Assembly: GCF_030540825.1 (NCBI RefSeq)
Contig: NZ_JAUOEO010000002.1
Coordinates: forward strand, 434,001-498,000
Source of the DNA: Flavivirga spongiicola
GTDB taxonomy: Bacteria; Bacteroidota; Bacteroidia; Flavobacteriales; Flavobacteriaceae
DNA: 64,000 nucleotides
Direction of reading: 5' to 3'
Under the pieces are notes generated by a model that had not been told where the DNA came from, made no database searches, and was given only the letters and a program-made list of their open reading frames with translations. A program made the position numbers and the translations under genes. This document shows, one piece after another, positions 8,827 to 17,652 of the stretch (position 1 is its first letter; every line of letters begins with the position of its first letter).

Positions 8827-9723
8827 ATGAAAACAAAAACCATTGAAAAATTTAAAATATTTTTAGTAGTAATTTTATCATTCACATTTTTATTTCAATC
8901 TTGCCAAAAAGAAGATGTCACTTCCGAAGATGCTTCCCAAATAGAACCAGAGACGGTAAACGATCAAGAAGTCTCGACAGATAAAATAAAAATAACAAAA
9001 GCCATGTTAAAAAAATTATCTGATTTTTACTTGAATACAGATGGTATTAAGGCTGTCGATTTTTTATTACCAGATGGTTCAACTAAACCTATGGTTCAAG
9101 TAGAGGAAGATATTATGTTAACTGAAGAACAGATTATGGGAATGTCTATGGGGAACGGCCTTACAGACCGGAACTATCATACACATAATTTGGTGTCTCA
9201 GGGAAAAAATATATCTATTATTGGTTACACTGGGGGTGGTGGATATGGCTTGACGCAAAAAGAAAAAACTGCATTACAATGGGCAGTAAATAATTTTAAC
9301 CAATTAAATGGTGTTTCAATTTCTTTTACGTTAACTTTTGGCACGGCCTATCAAAATAAAGATATGGTTGTTTACAATAACCCAACACAAAATGGGTCAG
9401 GTGGCTCTGCAGGGTTTCCATCAAATGGATTACCACATAAGTATGTACAGATATATGGATTAAATAATTTTAACACAAATGTTATAGAGCATGTAATTAC
9501 GCATGAAATTGGACATTCGGTTGGATTTAGACATACGGATTGGCAAACAAGACAAAGCTGTGGTCAAAATGTAAATGAAGGCGTTGGATCGATAGGTGCA
9601 AATGCAATCCCAGGAACATCTGCAGGTTATAACCCAAATTCAATTATGGTAGCATGTTTTAATACTTCAGTAAATGGAGAATTTGATAATGATGATATTA
9701 TTGGATTACAATATATGTACTAA
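8827..9723 (+). CDS. Secreted M57-family (HEIGH) metalloprotease lipoprotein
   Basis: This 298-aa protein has a lipoprotein signal ending at FLFQSC, so it is probably anchored at the cell surface or in the periplasm. The C-terminal half carries the zinc-protease motif HEIGHSVGFRH near residue 227 (HExxHxxGxxH; three His ligands and the catalytic Glu), as in the dual-action HEIGH metallopeptidases of MEROPS family M57. The residues between signal and catalytic domain may be a propeptide. It is inserted between prmA and clpS, usually close neighbours, and has 250 bases of untranslated DNA upstream. Confidence 0.88.
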   Translation: MKTKTIEKFKIFLVVILSFTFLFQSCQKEDVTSEDASQIEPETVNDQEVSTDKIKITKAMLKKLSDFYLNTDGIKAVDFLLPDGSTKPMVQVEEDIMLTEEQIMGMSMGNGLTDRNYHTHNLVSQGKNISIIGYTGGGGYGLTQKEKTALQWAVNNFNQLNGVSISFTLTFGTAYQNKDMVVYNNPTQNGSGGSAGFPSNGLPHKYVQIYGLNNFNTNVIEHVITHEIGHSVGFRHTDWQTRQSCGQNVNEGVGSIGANAIPGTSAGYNPNSIMVACFNTSVNGEFDNDDIIGLQYMY

Positions 9724-9754
9724 TATTCTTAATAAAAACAGCTTTATATTTAGA

Positions 9755-9790
9755 AGGGACATCATTTTTGGTGTCCTTTTCTTTTCTTTT
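9755..9790 (+). terminator. Intrinsic terminator after the M57 protease gene
   Basis: GGACATC (9757-9763) pairs with GGTGTCC (9770-9776) around a six-base loop and is followed by TTTTCTTTTCTTTT. It is a standard intrinsic terminator about 30 bases after the stop codon. Confidence 0.8.
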
Positions 9791-9826
9791 AAGAAAAATA
9801 AATTATTTTAGTATAAAAATTGAAAA

Positions 9827-10102
9827 ATGAGTCCTAAAGAAAAAACATCAGAAGAATTACTACTTGAAGAAGAAGTATCAACTCAAAATGAAATTGTTTT
9901 GTTTAATGACGATGTTAATACGTTCGATCATGTTATAGAGACTCTCATCTATGCTTGTGATCATACTGCAGAACAAGCTGAGCAATGCTCGCTTATAGTT
10001 CATTATAAAGGAAAATGTACGGTTAAAACGGGTTTGTATGATGACCTAAAACCACGTTGTTCCATGCTTCTTGAAGCAGGATTAAGCGCAGAAATCGTTT
10101 AA
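9827..10102 (+). CDS. clpS: ATP-dependent Clp protease adaptor ClpS
   Basis: This adaptor binds N-degron substrates and delivers them to ClpA/ClpC-ClpP. At 91 aa it has the family core: FNDDVNTFDHVIETL near residue 25, the HYKGKCTVKTG segment, and a C-terminal domain ending LLEAGLSAEIV. It converges on the HMA gene with only five bases between the stops and has no separate visible terminator. Confidence 0.95.
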   Translation: MSPKEKTSEELLLEEEVSTQNEIVLFNDDVNTFDHVIETLIYACDHTAEQAEQCSLIVHYKGKCTVKTGLYDDLKPRCSMLLEAGLSAEIV

Positions 10103-10107
10103 AATAG

Positions 10108-10377
10108 TTAGCCATTCATTCTACCAATGGCACAACTAATAAAAGATTTGGCTTTTGTAGCTAACACATTTTTTTCTCCAATAATGGGGTAGCCAATTTT
10201 ATGTAATAATTGTTTAGCATCTAAAAGCGTTTTATCGTTTTCATAAGAAAAAGAAACGGTATGCTTTTCGTTGTTAATTGTTACATCACTAATGTTTTCT
10301 ATATCAGATAACTTACTTGTAATTGTGTTGGCACAACCGCCGCATTTAAGATTTTGTATTTTTAAAGTTGTTTTCAT
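10108..10377 (-). CDS. Heavy-metal-associated (HMA) domain protein
   Basis: A ~89-aa ferredoxin-like HMA protein that probably binds Cu(I) or another thiophilic metal through the CxxC of LKCGGCAN. A late extra Cys lies in SCAIGRM near the C-terminus. I take MKTTLKIQ at 10377 as the start. In-frame ATGs at 10383 and 10398 would overlap the end of the upstream MBL-rhodanese gene. It is directly downstream of that gene and co-directional, so it is the last gene of the sulfur operon. The metal and partner are not identifiable. Confidence 0.85.
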   Translation of the reverse strand: MKTTLKIQNLKCGGCANTITSKLSDIENISDVTINNEKHTVSFSYENDKTLLDAKQLLHKIGYPIIGEKNVLATKAKSFISCAIGRMNG

Positions 10378-10379
10378 TT

Positions 10380-11789
10380 TCATAAGGTTGACGGGCAAAC
10401 GAAAGCAGTTGTTGGCAAGTCTGTATTTTTAATAGCAGCAAAACCACCAGCAACGTCTATAACGTTAAAACCTCTGGCTTTTAAAATAGATGCCGCAATA
10501 ACTGAACGATATCCACCTGCGCAATGTAGATGATAGGTTTTGGTTTTATCTATGGCATTCATATTATCGTTAATATAGTCTAAAGCAAAATGTTGAACAG
10601 AATCACTATCGAGATGCGCCGATTTATATTCGCCATCTTTTCTAACATCAAGTGTGTTAATTAAACCACTTTTAAAGCGATTGGAAAATTCATCGACAGA
10701 TATAGACTCAATAGTTTCAATGTCTTTACCAGCATCTTTCCAGGCGTTAATGCCACCTTTTAGGTAACCTAAAGTGTTATCATAACCAACACGAGATAAT
10801 CGAGTGACAGTCTCTTTTTCTTTCCCTTCTGGTACAACAAGCAAAATAGGTTGTTTTAAATCGGTAATTAAAGCACCAACCCATGGTGCAAATCCACCAT
10901 TAATTCCAATAAAAATGGAGTTAGGGATATGCTCTTTTACGAATTCTTTTTCAGTTCTAACATCAAGCACTAAGGCATCTTCTTGGTTTGCAATAGCCTC
11001 AAACGCTTCTGGGCTAAGTTCAGTATCTCCTTTTTGTAGAACAGTCTCAAAATTATCGTAACCAGATTTATTCATCATCGCATTTTTAGCGAAATATTGT
11101 GGAGGAGGAGCAATGCCGTCTAAAACTTCTTCAACAAACTCTTCTTTTGTCATATCAGCTCTTAAAGCATAATTTGTTTTTTTCTGATCTCCTAAAAGTC
11201 CTACGGTTTCTTTACTTAAATTTTTTCCACAAGCAGAACCAGCACCGTGTGCAGGATATACAATAATGCTATCCGCTAATGGCATGATTTTATTTCGTAA
11301 GGACTCATATAACATCCCAGCTAAATCTTCTTTTGTTAAATCAGATTTTATTGCTAAGTCCGGACGTCCTACATCACCTAAAAACAAGGTGTCTCCACTA
11401 AAAATAGCATGATTATTTCCTTTTTCATCAATTAAAAGAAATGTTGAAGATTCTAAAGTATGGCCAGGTGTGTGTAATACTTTAATGGTTATATTACCAA
11501 TTTCAAATGTTTCATTATCCGATGCTATATGTGCCTCATAGTCAGTTTCGGCTCCAGGACCAAAAACAATGGTAGCTCCGGTTTTTTTTGCTAAATCAAC
11601 ATGTCCGGAAACAAAATCGGCATGAAAATGGGTTTCAAAAATATACTTGATTTCAGCATTTTCTTTTTTTGCTTTATCAACATATTGCTGAGTTTCACGC
11701 AATGGATCAATAATGGCAACTTCGCCATTAGATTCTATATAATAAGCTCCTTGAGCTAAACATCCTGTATAAATTTGTTCTATTTTCAT
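10380..11789 (-). CDS. MBL-fold persulfide dioxygenase-like protein with two rhodanese domains
   Basis: This 469-aa protein is likely to oxidise glutathione- or thiol-persulfides. The N-terminal ~240 residues form an ETHE1-like metallo-beta-lactamase domain with THFHADFVSGH near residue 54, HTPGHT and the later YPAHGAG. Two rhodanese-like domains follow. The first (about 270-350) lacks a catalytic Cys (ILLVVPEGKE at that place); the second (about 370-469) keeps it in LHCAGGYRS. This matches CstB-like multidomain proteins. It sits in an operon with the HMA gene, downstream of a Crp/Fnr-like palindrome and beside thiosulfate/sulfite transport genes. Confidence 0.9.
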   Translation of the reverse strand: MKIEQIYTGCLAQGAYYIESNGEVAIIDPLRETQQYVDKAKKENAEIKYIFETHFHADFVSGHVDLAKKTGATIVFGPGAETDYEAHIASDNETFEIGNITIKVLHTPGHTLESSTFLLIDEKGNNHAIFSGDTLFLGDVGRPDLAIKSDLTKEDLAGMLYESLRNKIMPLADSIIVYPAHGAGSACGKNLSKETVGLLGDQKKTNYALRADMTKEEFVEEVLDGIAPPPQYFAKNAMMNKSGYDNFETVLQKGDTELSPEAFEAIANQEDALVLDVRTEKEFVKEHIPNSIFIGINGGFAPWVGALITDLKQPILLVVPEGKEKETVTRLSRVGYDNTLGYLKGGINAWKDAGKDIETIESISVDEFSNRFKSGLINTLDVRKDGEYKSAHLDSDSVQHFALDYINDNMNAIDKTKTYHLHCAGGYRSVIAASILKARGFNVIDVAGGFAAIKNTDLPTTAFVCPSTL

Positions 11790-11870
11790 AATCTATTTTT
11801 AATTTCCGAGTAGATAGAAATCCTTTTAAATTAAAACGTTTCAAAAATACGAATTCTAAAAGATTCTTTT

Positions 11871-11886
11871 TGTGACTTATGTCACA
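11871..11886. promoter_or_regulatory. Candidate Crp/Fnr-family operator upstream of the MBL-rhodanese gene
   Basis: TGTGACTTATGTCACA is a perfect palindrome in its TGTGAC/GTCACA arms and fits TGTGA-N6-TCACA. It lies 82-97 bases upstream of the MBL-rhodanese start and just after the exporter gene. A Crp/Fnr gene is encoded 2 kb away, and a related palindrome lies upstream of the YeeE gene. Confidence 0.65.
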
Positions 11887-11892
11887 TTACAA

Positions 11893-12684
11893 CTACTTAA
11901 GTTCTTTATAAATAATATAAACAGCCATTATTAAAACAAAGAAACCAAAGCCTTTTTTTAGTTTCTTTCCACTTATAAATTTTGATATAAATACACCTAA
12001 AATGATTCCTATTATTGAAATTAGAGTAAAAGAAAGAAGAAATATCCATTCAATTTCTAAAGTTTGAACATCTCCTATAAAACCAATTAGAGAGTTGATT
12101 GTTACAATAACCAAAGAGGTGCCCACTGCTTTTTTCATTGGAATATTAGCCCAAACTACAAGGGCAGGTACATATAAAAATCCACCACCAGCACCAATAA
12201 GCCCTGTTATAGTTCCAATAGTTAAACCTTGAATAAATGTTTTGTAATAGGGTTGAGATTTTGAAATGATATTGTTGTTCTTTTCCTTTTTTATCATAGA
12301 AAATGAAGCTAATAGCATAATAATAGCAAAAAATATCATGATGCCCATTTCTTTGGTAAGGGAGTAATCACCAAAACTAAAAAGCGTATCGGGAATACCG
12401 GGAACTAAATAACGTCTGGATAAATAAACAGCAACAAAGGATGGGAACGAAAAGGCCAGCCCTGTTTTAAAATCGACAAAGCCTTTTTTGTATTTTTGAT
12501 AAGTACCTACCATAGAGGAAGCCCCTACTACAAAAAGAGAATACGCTGTTGCAATAACTGGGTTATAACCTAGAAGGTATACTAATAAAGGTACGGTGAG
12601 TATGGAACCTCCACCTCCAATTAGCCCCAAAACTAATCCTACTATTAATGCACCAATATATCCTAATAATTGTGTGGAGTCCAT
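11893..12684 (-). CDS. TauE/SafE (TSUP) family sulfite/organosulfonate exporter
   Basis: This 263-aa integral membrane protein has about eight helices and the two repeated glycine-rich motifs of the family, GLIGGGGSILTVPLLVYLLG near residue 20 and GLIGAGGGFLYVPALV near residue 165. TSUP proteins move sulfite, sulfoacetate or similar anions across the inner membrane. The start overlaps the stop of the upstream half-transporter (TAATG). Substrate is inferred from the sulfur-gene context. Confidence 0.88.
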   Translation of the reverse strand: MDSTQLLGYIGALIVGLVLGLIGGGGSILTVPLLVYLLGYNPVIATAYSLFVVGASSMVGTYQKYKKGFVDFKTGLAFSFPSFVAVYLSRRYLVPGIPDTLFSFGDYSLTKEMGIMIFFAIIMLLASFSMIKKEKNNNIISKSQPYYKTFIQGLTIGTITGLIGAGGGFLYVPALVVWANIPMKKAVGTSLVIVTINSLIGFIGDVQTLEIEWIFLLSFTLISIIGIILGVFISKFISGKKLKKGFGFFVLIMAVYIIYKELK

Positions 12685-13097
12685 TAATGAGGAAGTTTAT
12701 CTTTTATAGCCCCATAAATATATGTACCTAAAATGGCAGCGGCAATTACAATAACCATGCTATATACACCTGTACCTAATAGGATGTACATAGGGCCTGG
12801 GCATGCACCAATAAGTGCCCAACCAAATCCGAAAAGCGTCCCTCCAATGATGTATCTTGAAAATCCTTTTTCTTTTTTAGGAACAAAAATATCAGCTCCT
12901 TTAAGGCTCTTTATAGTTCCTCTTTTTGAAATTTGAAGAAATAAGATTCCTGAAGCAATGGCTGTACCTATAATGCCATACATATGAAATGATTGAAATC
13001 TGAACATTTCGTATATTCTATACCATGAAACGGCTTCAGATTTTACTAAAACAATTCCGAAGAAAATGCCAACTAATAAAAATTTTAGATATTTCAT
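12684..13097 (-). CDS. DUF6691/YeeE-type half transporter
   Basis: This 137-aa membrane protein has about four helices and the motif GFGWALIGACPGPMYILLGT, with a Cys conserved in YeeE/YedE thiosulfate-uptake proteins. Many bacteria split this transporter into two short proteins, and the other half is the next gene upstream, three bases away. The two probably form one channel for thiosulfate or a related reduced sulfur species. Confidence 0.85.
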   Translation of the reverse strand: MKYLKFLLVGIFFGIVLVKSEAVSWYRIYEMFRFQSFHMYGIIGTAIASGILFLQISKRGTIKSLKGADIFVPKKEKGFSRYIIGGTLFGFGWALIGACPGPMYILLGTGVYSMVIVIAAAILGTYIYGAIKDKLPH

Positions 13098-13100
13098 GTT

Positions 13101-13658
13101 TTAAAAAATTAGGGGTAAAATAAAATTAGTCATTATTAATCCACCAATAAAAAAGCCTATAACAGCTATTAGTGATGGTCTTTGTAAGCTGCTAAGCCCG
13201 GTTATAGCATGTCCAGAAGTGCAACCACCAGCATAGCGCGTACCAAAACCAACCAATAAACCGCCTAAAACTAAAAGAAGTAATCCTTTAGGAGAGGTTA
13301 ATGCCTCCATACTATACATTTCATTAGGAACTAATGTGGCTCCAGAATTTTCAAACCCCATATTTTGAAGTTCGGTAATGGTAGTTGGATTTAAATCGGT
13401 TAAGCTATCGTTTGATAAATATTGTGTTGCTATGAAACCACCAATAATGGCACCAAGCACAACAATTAAGTTCCATATTTGGTCTTTCCAATTAAATTTA
13501 AAAAAGGATGTCGTTTTTCCAGCCCCCATGATTGAGCACATGGTTCTAAGGTTAGAAGACATACCAAATGTCTTACCAAAATAGAGTAATAATGCCATAA
13601 CAACGGCGATTAGTGGTCCTGATATATACCATGACCAAGCGTTTAAAATGTATTCCAT
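13101..13658 (-). CDS. YeeE/YedE-family half transporter
   Basis: This 185-aa membrane protein has about five helices and the motif GFGTRYAGGCTSGHAITGLS, whose Cys is the conserved substrate-relay Cys of YeeE-type thiosulfate transporters. It is the first gene of the three-gene transport operon, which continues with DUF6691 and TSUP genes. A TGTAA-N6-TTACT palindrome lies 46-61 bases upstream of its start. Confidence 0.88.
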   Translation of the reverse strand: MEYILNAWSWYISGPLIAVVMALLLYFGKTFGMSSNLRTMCSIMGAGKTTSFFKFNWKDQIWNLIVVLGAIIGGFIATQYLSNDSLTDLNPTTITELQNMGFENSGATLVPNEMYSMEALTSPKGLLLLVLGGLLVGFGTRYAGGCTSGHAITGLSSLQRPSLIAVIGFFIGGLIMTNFILPLIF

Positions 13659-13703
13659 ACCTGACTAATTTATCGCAAATGTAAAGTTAAACTAAAGGAG
13701 TTT

Positions 13704-13719
13704 TGTAATAAATGTTACT
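13704..13719. promoter_or_regulatory. Candidate Crp/Fnr-family operator upstream of yeeE
   Basis: TGTAATAAATGTTACT has inverted GTAA/TTAC arms separated by six bases. Aligned with the palindrome at 11871 it shares TGT-A---ATGT-AC. It sits 46 bases upstream of the YeeE start, a usual place for regulator binding. Confidence 0.5.
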
Positions 13720-13740
13720 TGTTTATATTATTATTTGTAT

Positions 13741-13900
13741 TGAACTCATCTTGACTTTTAATGTTTAACCGAAAATGGGATAAAATTTGTCCAGATTAGG
13801 CACTTTATGAAAGGCATAGCGTTGCTACGAATAATAAAAGTAACAAAATATGGGCGAATTTTAGTCATTTTTTAGGAAATAGAAAAAGTCAAGATAGTTC
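13741..13900. repeat. MITE-like inverted-repeat segment
   Basis: ATCTTGACTTTT (13748-13759) is the exact reverse complement of AAAAGTCAAGAT (13884-13895), and the outer TGAAC/GTTCA bases also pair across a small bulge. The ~160-base interval between the Crp/Fnr stop and the yeeE upstream region holds no gene. It could be a miniature transposable element or a long-range hairpin that ends the regulator transcript. No clear target duplication was found. Confidence 0.5.
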
Positions 13901-13901
13901 A

Positions 13902-14531
13902 TTATAAAACTTCAATTTTATTTCTGCTGAGTTTTATTTTATTTTCGTTTTCAAACTGCTTTAAAAGCCTGGATATAACAACACGAGATGTATGTAAATC
14001 CTCCGCGATATCCTGATGTTTTGCAATAATAATTTTAGATGTGTGAAGTTTAACTTTATTGATTAAGTATTTGTAAAGGCGTTCATCCATTTTCATGAAA
14101 GCAAGGTTATCTATAGCTTCTAGCATTTCATCAAAACGTATTTGGTAACTTTCTAATATAAAATTCCGCCAACTTTCGTTATTATGAAACCATTCTTGCA
14201 TTTTTTGAACAGGTATCATGATGAGGCTGGAATCCTTTTCGGCGACGGCTCTAATTTTACTTTTTGAAGTTCCCATACAGCAGGTTAGTGACATGGTGCA
14301 GGTTTCTCCTGCTTCTAAAAAATAAATGAGTAATTCATTACCCTCGTTATCTTCTCGAAGTATTTTAATGCTTCCGCTTAACAAAAGTGGTATATACAAC
14401 AATGGTTGATTGATATCAATGATAATATCATCTTTTGTAAACGTACATATAGTACCAATTTTTTCGATCTCATCTATTAAGTTATTATCGAAAATATGAT
14501 TGAATTTTTGATATAATAATTCCTTTGCCAT
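13902..14531 (-). CDS. Crp/Fnr-family transcriptional regulator
   Basis: This 209-aa protein (from ATG 14531; the frame also opens at a TTG two codons earlier) has an N-terminal cyclic-nucleotide-binding-like beta barrel (LLSGSIKILRED, YFLEAGETC) and a C-terminal winged helix (HQDIAEDLHTSRVVISRLLK). There is no obvious Fe-S Cys cluster, but a CC pair in LTCCMGTSK could sense redox or persulfide state. It is placed at the head of the sulfur module with the same orientation, and two matching palindromes upstream of those operons suggest that it controls them. The inducer is unknown. Confidence 0.88.
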   Translation of the reverse strand: MAKELLYQKFNHIFDNNLIDEIEKIGTICTFTKDDIIIDINQPLLYIPLLLSGSIKILREDNEGNELLIYFLEAGETCTMSLTCCMGTSKSKIRAVAEKDSSLIMIPVQKMQEWFHNNESWRNFILESYQIRFDEMLEAIDNLAFMKMDERLYKYLINKVKLHTSKIIIAKHQDIAEDLHTSRVVISRLLKQFENENKIKLSRNKIEVL

Positions 14532-14568
14532 GTTCAAAAGTAATGAATTACAAATTTGGAATAAAAAT

Positions 14569-14600
14569 TTGGTTAAGTTTTAATAAAAAACTTATATTTG
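14569..14600 (+). promoter_or_regulatory. Promoter of tRNA-Arg
   Basis: TTG at 14569-14571 and TATATTTG at 14593-14600 fit the Bacteroidota -33/-7 pattern with a 21-base spacer. The -7 element ends 13 bases before the mature tRNA. Confidence 0.7.
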
Positions 14601-14613
14601 CACCCACAAAAAA

Positions 14614-14687
14614 GGCCATGTGGCGCAACTGAATAGCGCACTTGATTACGGCTCAAGAGGTTGCAGGTTTGAATCCTGCCATGGTCA
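14614..14687 (+). tRNA. tRNA-Arg (anticodon ACG)
   Basis: It folds as a full cloverleaf. The acceptor GGCCATG (14614-14620) pairs with CATGGTC (14680-14686) with one G-U pair. A GCGC/GCGC D stem, the anticodon stem CTTGA/TCAAG around TTACGGC (anticodon ACG), and the T stem GCAGG/CCTGC are all present, with discriminator A at 14687. CCA is not encoded. Its 3' half is an integration site: the 48 bases from 14641 are repeated at 25399. Confidence 0.97.
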
Positions 14688-14688
14688 C
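14641..14688 (+). repeat. attL: left copy of the 48-base tRNA-Arg repeat
   Basis: This copy is part of the intact tRNA, from the anticodon stem to one base past the discriminator. It is identical over 48 bases to 25399-25446. The bases flanking both ends differ between the two copies, which defines the repeat limits. Confidence 0.93.
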
Positions 14689-14699
14689 TACTGATAATA

Positions 14700-14728
14700 A
14701 AGCTTTCAAGAAATTGGAAGCTTTTTTG
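14700..14728 (+). terminator. Intrinsic terminator after tRNA-Arg
   Basis: AAGCTTTC (14700-14707) pairs with GGAAGCTT (14716-14723) with one G-U pair around an eight-base loop and is followed by a T run. It lies inside the element, so the integrated element supplies the tRNA terminator. Confidence 0.8.
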
Positions 14729-14737
14729 TTTTAGTGA

Positions 14738-14756
14738 TTTGCACAATATTTGCACA
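14738..14756 (+). repeat. Phased TTTGCACA repeats inside the left end
   Basis: TTTGCACA occurs at 14738-14745 and 14749-14756, an 11-base period. The same octamer recurs near the right end upstream of the integrase gene. These look like arm-type recombinase sites or iterons. Confidence 0.6.
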
Positions 14757-14811
14757 TTTTATCCAAATTAAACGTTTTTTGTGATACTTAAAATAGTGTT
14801 ATTAAAATCAC

Positions 14812-17649
14812 CTAATCAACCCCATTAATAAAAGTCTTTACAAACTCTAAAATTTTAGTGGTTACTCTATTACTAATACTTTCTCTTTGTAATACACTTG
14901 GTTGTTTCTCTAATGTCTCAATTACCTCGTCTTCAGTTGCCATTCTGCCAGTAAACAAATAATCGTTAATAATAGCCTCGACTTTATCTTGATTTAAGAA
15001 TTCTTCTTTAGTTAAGCTTTGTAATGCTTTTTTAGTTTCTTCTTGCCAATAGATTTTAAACTCATCTTCTACATTGTCTCCATCACTAATTTTAGGTAGG
15101 TTATTTTGAATAAACTTTTCTATCAATACACGCTTACTTCTTAATTCTGCTTCACCTGCAATTAAATCTATGATTTGCTTTTTCTGTTTTTCCTGGTCTT
15201 TTGGTTTTGCATCTTTTAATTGTGCCAATAATCTCATAATGTAGGCTACATTAATTTCATCACGATGTATTAATTCTAATTCAAAATCAATTTCATCTAA
15301 AATAGATACAGATTCTTTTTGGTTATTTGTTTTAATTTTATCGTGGAGGTCTAAGTATTTACTTGTATAATCTGCAAATTCTTGTTCTTTCATATAGGTA
15401 TCATCAAAAGTAAATTCGATAAATGATGATAATATATTTTTTAAACGCATTATTTCTCTAAAGGCTTTTGCAAATTCTAATTCATCTTCTTCTGTTGCTA
15501 GATCATTTACACTATCTACCGTTGGTGCAATACTCATTAATGTTTTATAAGCATCATTAAATTTTTGTATTTGCTCTTCATAAGGTTCTATAGTAATCGT
15601 TTCCTTTGCGTTTTTATCTGAAAACAATGCAATAGCATCATCTGTATTTTGCTTTAGATTACGGAATGCTAAAATATTTCCCTGCGACTTCTTTTCGTTT
15701 AATATTCTGTTAGTACGAGAATAGGCTTGTATTAAACCATGATAGTTCAAATTTTTATCTACATAGAGCGTATTTAAGGACTTACTATCAAATCCTGTTA
15801 AGAACATATTAACTACTAATAATATATCAATCTGTTTGTTCTTAACACGCTTAGAAATATCTTTTTTATAGTTTAGAAATGCATTACCGTCTTTTGTAGA
15901 ATGCTTAGAACCAAACTGCTTATTATAGTCTGCAATAAACTCGTCTAACTTATCTCTGGAATGTTTGTTTACAGGTTTATCATCGTTCACATCTTCTTCG
16001 TGTATTTGACCTTCTGCATCTTTATCTGGCTCGTTTACGTTATAAGAAAAGATTGTAGCAATATTTAACAGGTGTTCTCCAGCTTCCTTTTTAGCTTTTA
16101 ATAGCTCATAATACTTAATTAGAATATCTACACTACTTACACAAAATATTGCTGTAAACGTTCTGTGGTGCGTTTTACGATTATGATTTGCTAAAATGTA
16201 GTCTGTAATGGTATTTATATAATCATCACTTTCGTATACCTCTTGCTTATTTATATCTTCTACTTTGGTATCATCAATGTCTTTTTTAGATTTAAACACA
16301 TTGTAATACTCTATTGAGAACTTTAATACATTTTCATCTCTAATAGCATCAGTAATTACATATTCATGTAAACACTCGTGAAATAGATTTGCCGTAGTTA
16401 GTTTGATACTCTTTTTACTAATAGCATTTTTTACAAATATTGGTGTTCCTGTAAAGCCAAACAATTGATGATTTGTAAAGAAGTTTACAATACGCTTATG
16501 CGTGTCTCCAAATTGTGAACGATGGCACTCATCAAAAATGAATACTACCTTTTCATCTTTTAGGGCTTCTATTTGTTTTCTGAACTTCGTTTTTGAAATA
16601 GCAGAATTTAGTTTCTGAATAGTTGTAACTAAAAGCGGTCTGCTATTATCTAAAAATTGCTCCACCAACATTTTGGTGTTTTCTGTACCATCAATACTAT
16701 CTTTATCAAAAGCTCTAAACTCTCTTACGGTTTGATCGTCTAAATCTTGCCTGTCTACTACAAATACTACTTTTTTAATTTTAGGGTTGTTTGTGAGTAT
16801 TTGACTTGCTTTAAATGATGTTAGTGTTTTGCCTGAACCAGTAGTATGCCATATATAGCCATTTTTATCACTATTCTTTACTCTATCAATAATAGCTTCT
16901 ACTGCATGGAATTGATACGGTCTAAGTACCATTAAAATCTTATCACTTTCGTGTAAAACAATATACTTAGTAATCATTTTTGCAATATGACAAGGCTCTA
17001 AAAAGATATTAGCAAACTTCTCTAATTGGGTGATTTTTCTATTTTTTTCATTACCCCAATACGATGTAAATTTAAAACTTGGACTTTTACCTTTTTTATA
17101 CGTATTGGCATAATACTTAGTATCTACACCGTTACTAATAACAAAAATTTGTACATAGTTAAATAAAGCATTATTTGATGCAAACGATTCTTTTTGGTAC
17201 CTACATACTTGATTAAAAGCTTTTTTAAGCTCTATACCTCTACGTTTTAACTCTATTTGTACTAGTGGTAAACCATTAATAAGAATAGTAACATCGTAAC
17301 GGTTTTCTCTTTTACCGTTTATAGTGATTTGATTGGTGACTTGAAACTCGTTTTGACACCAAAAATCTTGATTTATAAATTCTATATATGCTTTATCTCC
17401 ATTATCTTTTTGAAGTACGTATTTATCCCTTAAGGTTTTTGCTTTATCAAAAATATTGCCTTTAGATAAGTGTATCAATATTTTATCAAACTCTGATGCT
17501 GTAAAGGTCGTATTATTATGTTTTTCTAATTGGGTTTTAAGGTTACTCACTAAATCACCTTCTGTTTTAATAGTAACTGCTTTATGACCTAGCCCAATTA
17601 ATTGACTTACTAAATTATTTTCTAATACTTGTTCTGGTTGTGTAGTCAT
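14812..17649 (-). CDS. hsdR: Type I restriction endonuclease subunit R
   Basis: This is the ATP-dependent translocase and nuclease subunit of a type I restriction complex, 945 aa. The nuclease region (about 110-140) has NRYDVTILINGLPLVQIELK, the D…ExK core. The superfamily 2 helicase follows with Walker A TTGSGKT near residue 267, the DECH box FIFDECHRSQFG near residue 372 and FTGTP near residue 400. A helical C-terminal domain contacts the rest of the complex. It is last in the order hsdM-hsdS-hsdR, three bases after hsdS, and close to the left att site. Confidence 0.96.
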   Translation of the reverse strand: MTTQPEQVLENNLVSQLIGLGHKAVTIKTEGDLVSNLKTQLEKHNNTTFTASEFDKILIHLSKGNIFDKAKTLRDKYVLQKDNGDKAYIEFINQDFWCQNEFQVTNQITINGKRENRYDVTILINGLPLVQIELKRRGIELKKAFNQVCRYQKESFASNNALFNYVQIFVISNGVDTKYYANTYKKGKSPSFKFTSYWGNEKNRKITQLEKFANIFLEPCHIAKMITKYIVLHESDKILMVLRPYQFHAVEAIIDRVKNSDKNGYIWHTTGSGKTLTSFKASQILTNNPKIKKVVFVVDRQDLDDQTVREFRAFDKDSIDGTENTKMLVEQFLDNSRPLLVTTIQKLNSAISKTKFRKQIEALKDEKVVFIFDECHRSQFGDTHKRIVNFFTNHQLFGFTGTPIFVKNAISKKSIKLTTANLFHECLHEYVITDAIRDENVLKFSIEYYNVFKSKKDIDDTKVEDINKQEVYESDDYINTITDYILANHNRKTHHRTFTAIFCVSSVDILIKYYELLKAKKEAGEHLLNIATIFSYNVNEPDKDAEGQIHEEDVNDDKPVNKHSRDKLDEFIADYNKQFGSKHSTKDGNAFLNYKKDISKRVKNKQIDILLVVNMFLTGFDSKSLNTLYVDKNLNYHGLIQAYSRTNRILNEKKSQGNILAFRNLKQNTDDAIALFSDKNAKETITIEPYEEQIQKFNDAYKTLMSIAPTVDSVNDLATEEDELEFAKAFREIMRLKNILSSFIEFTFDDTYMKEQEFADYTSKYLDLHDKIKTNNQKESVSILDEIDFELELIHRDEINVAYIMRLLAQLKDAKPKDQEKQKKQIIDLIAGEAELRSKRVLIEKFIQNNLPKISDGDNVEDEFKIYWQEETKKALQSLTKEEFLNQDKVEAIINDYLFTGRMATEDEVIETLEKQPSVLQRESISNRVTTKILEFVKTFINGVD

Positions 17650-17652
17650 GAT

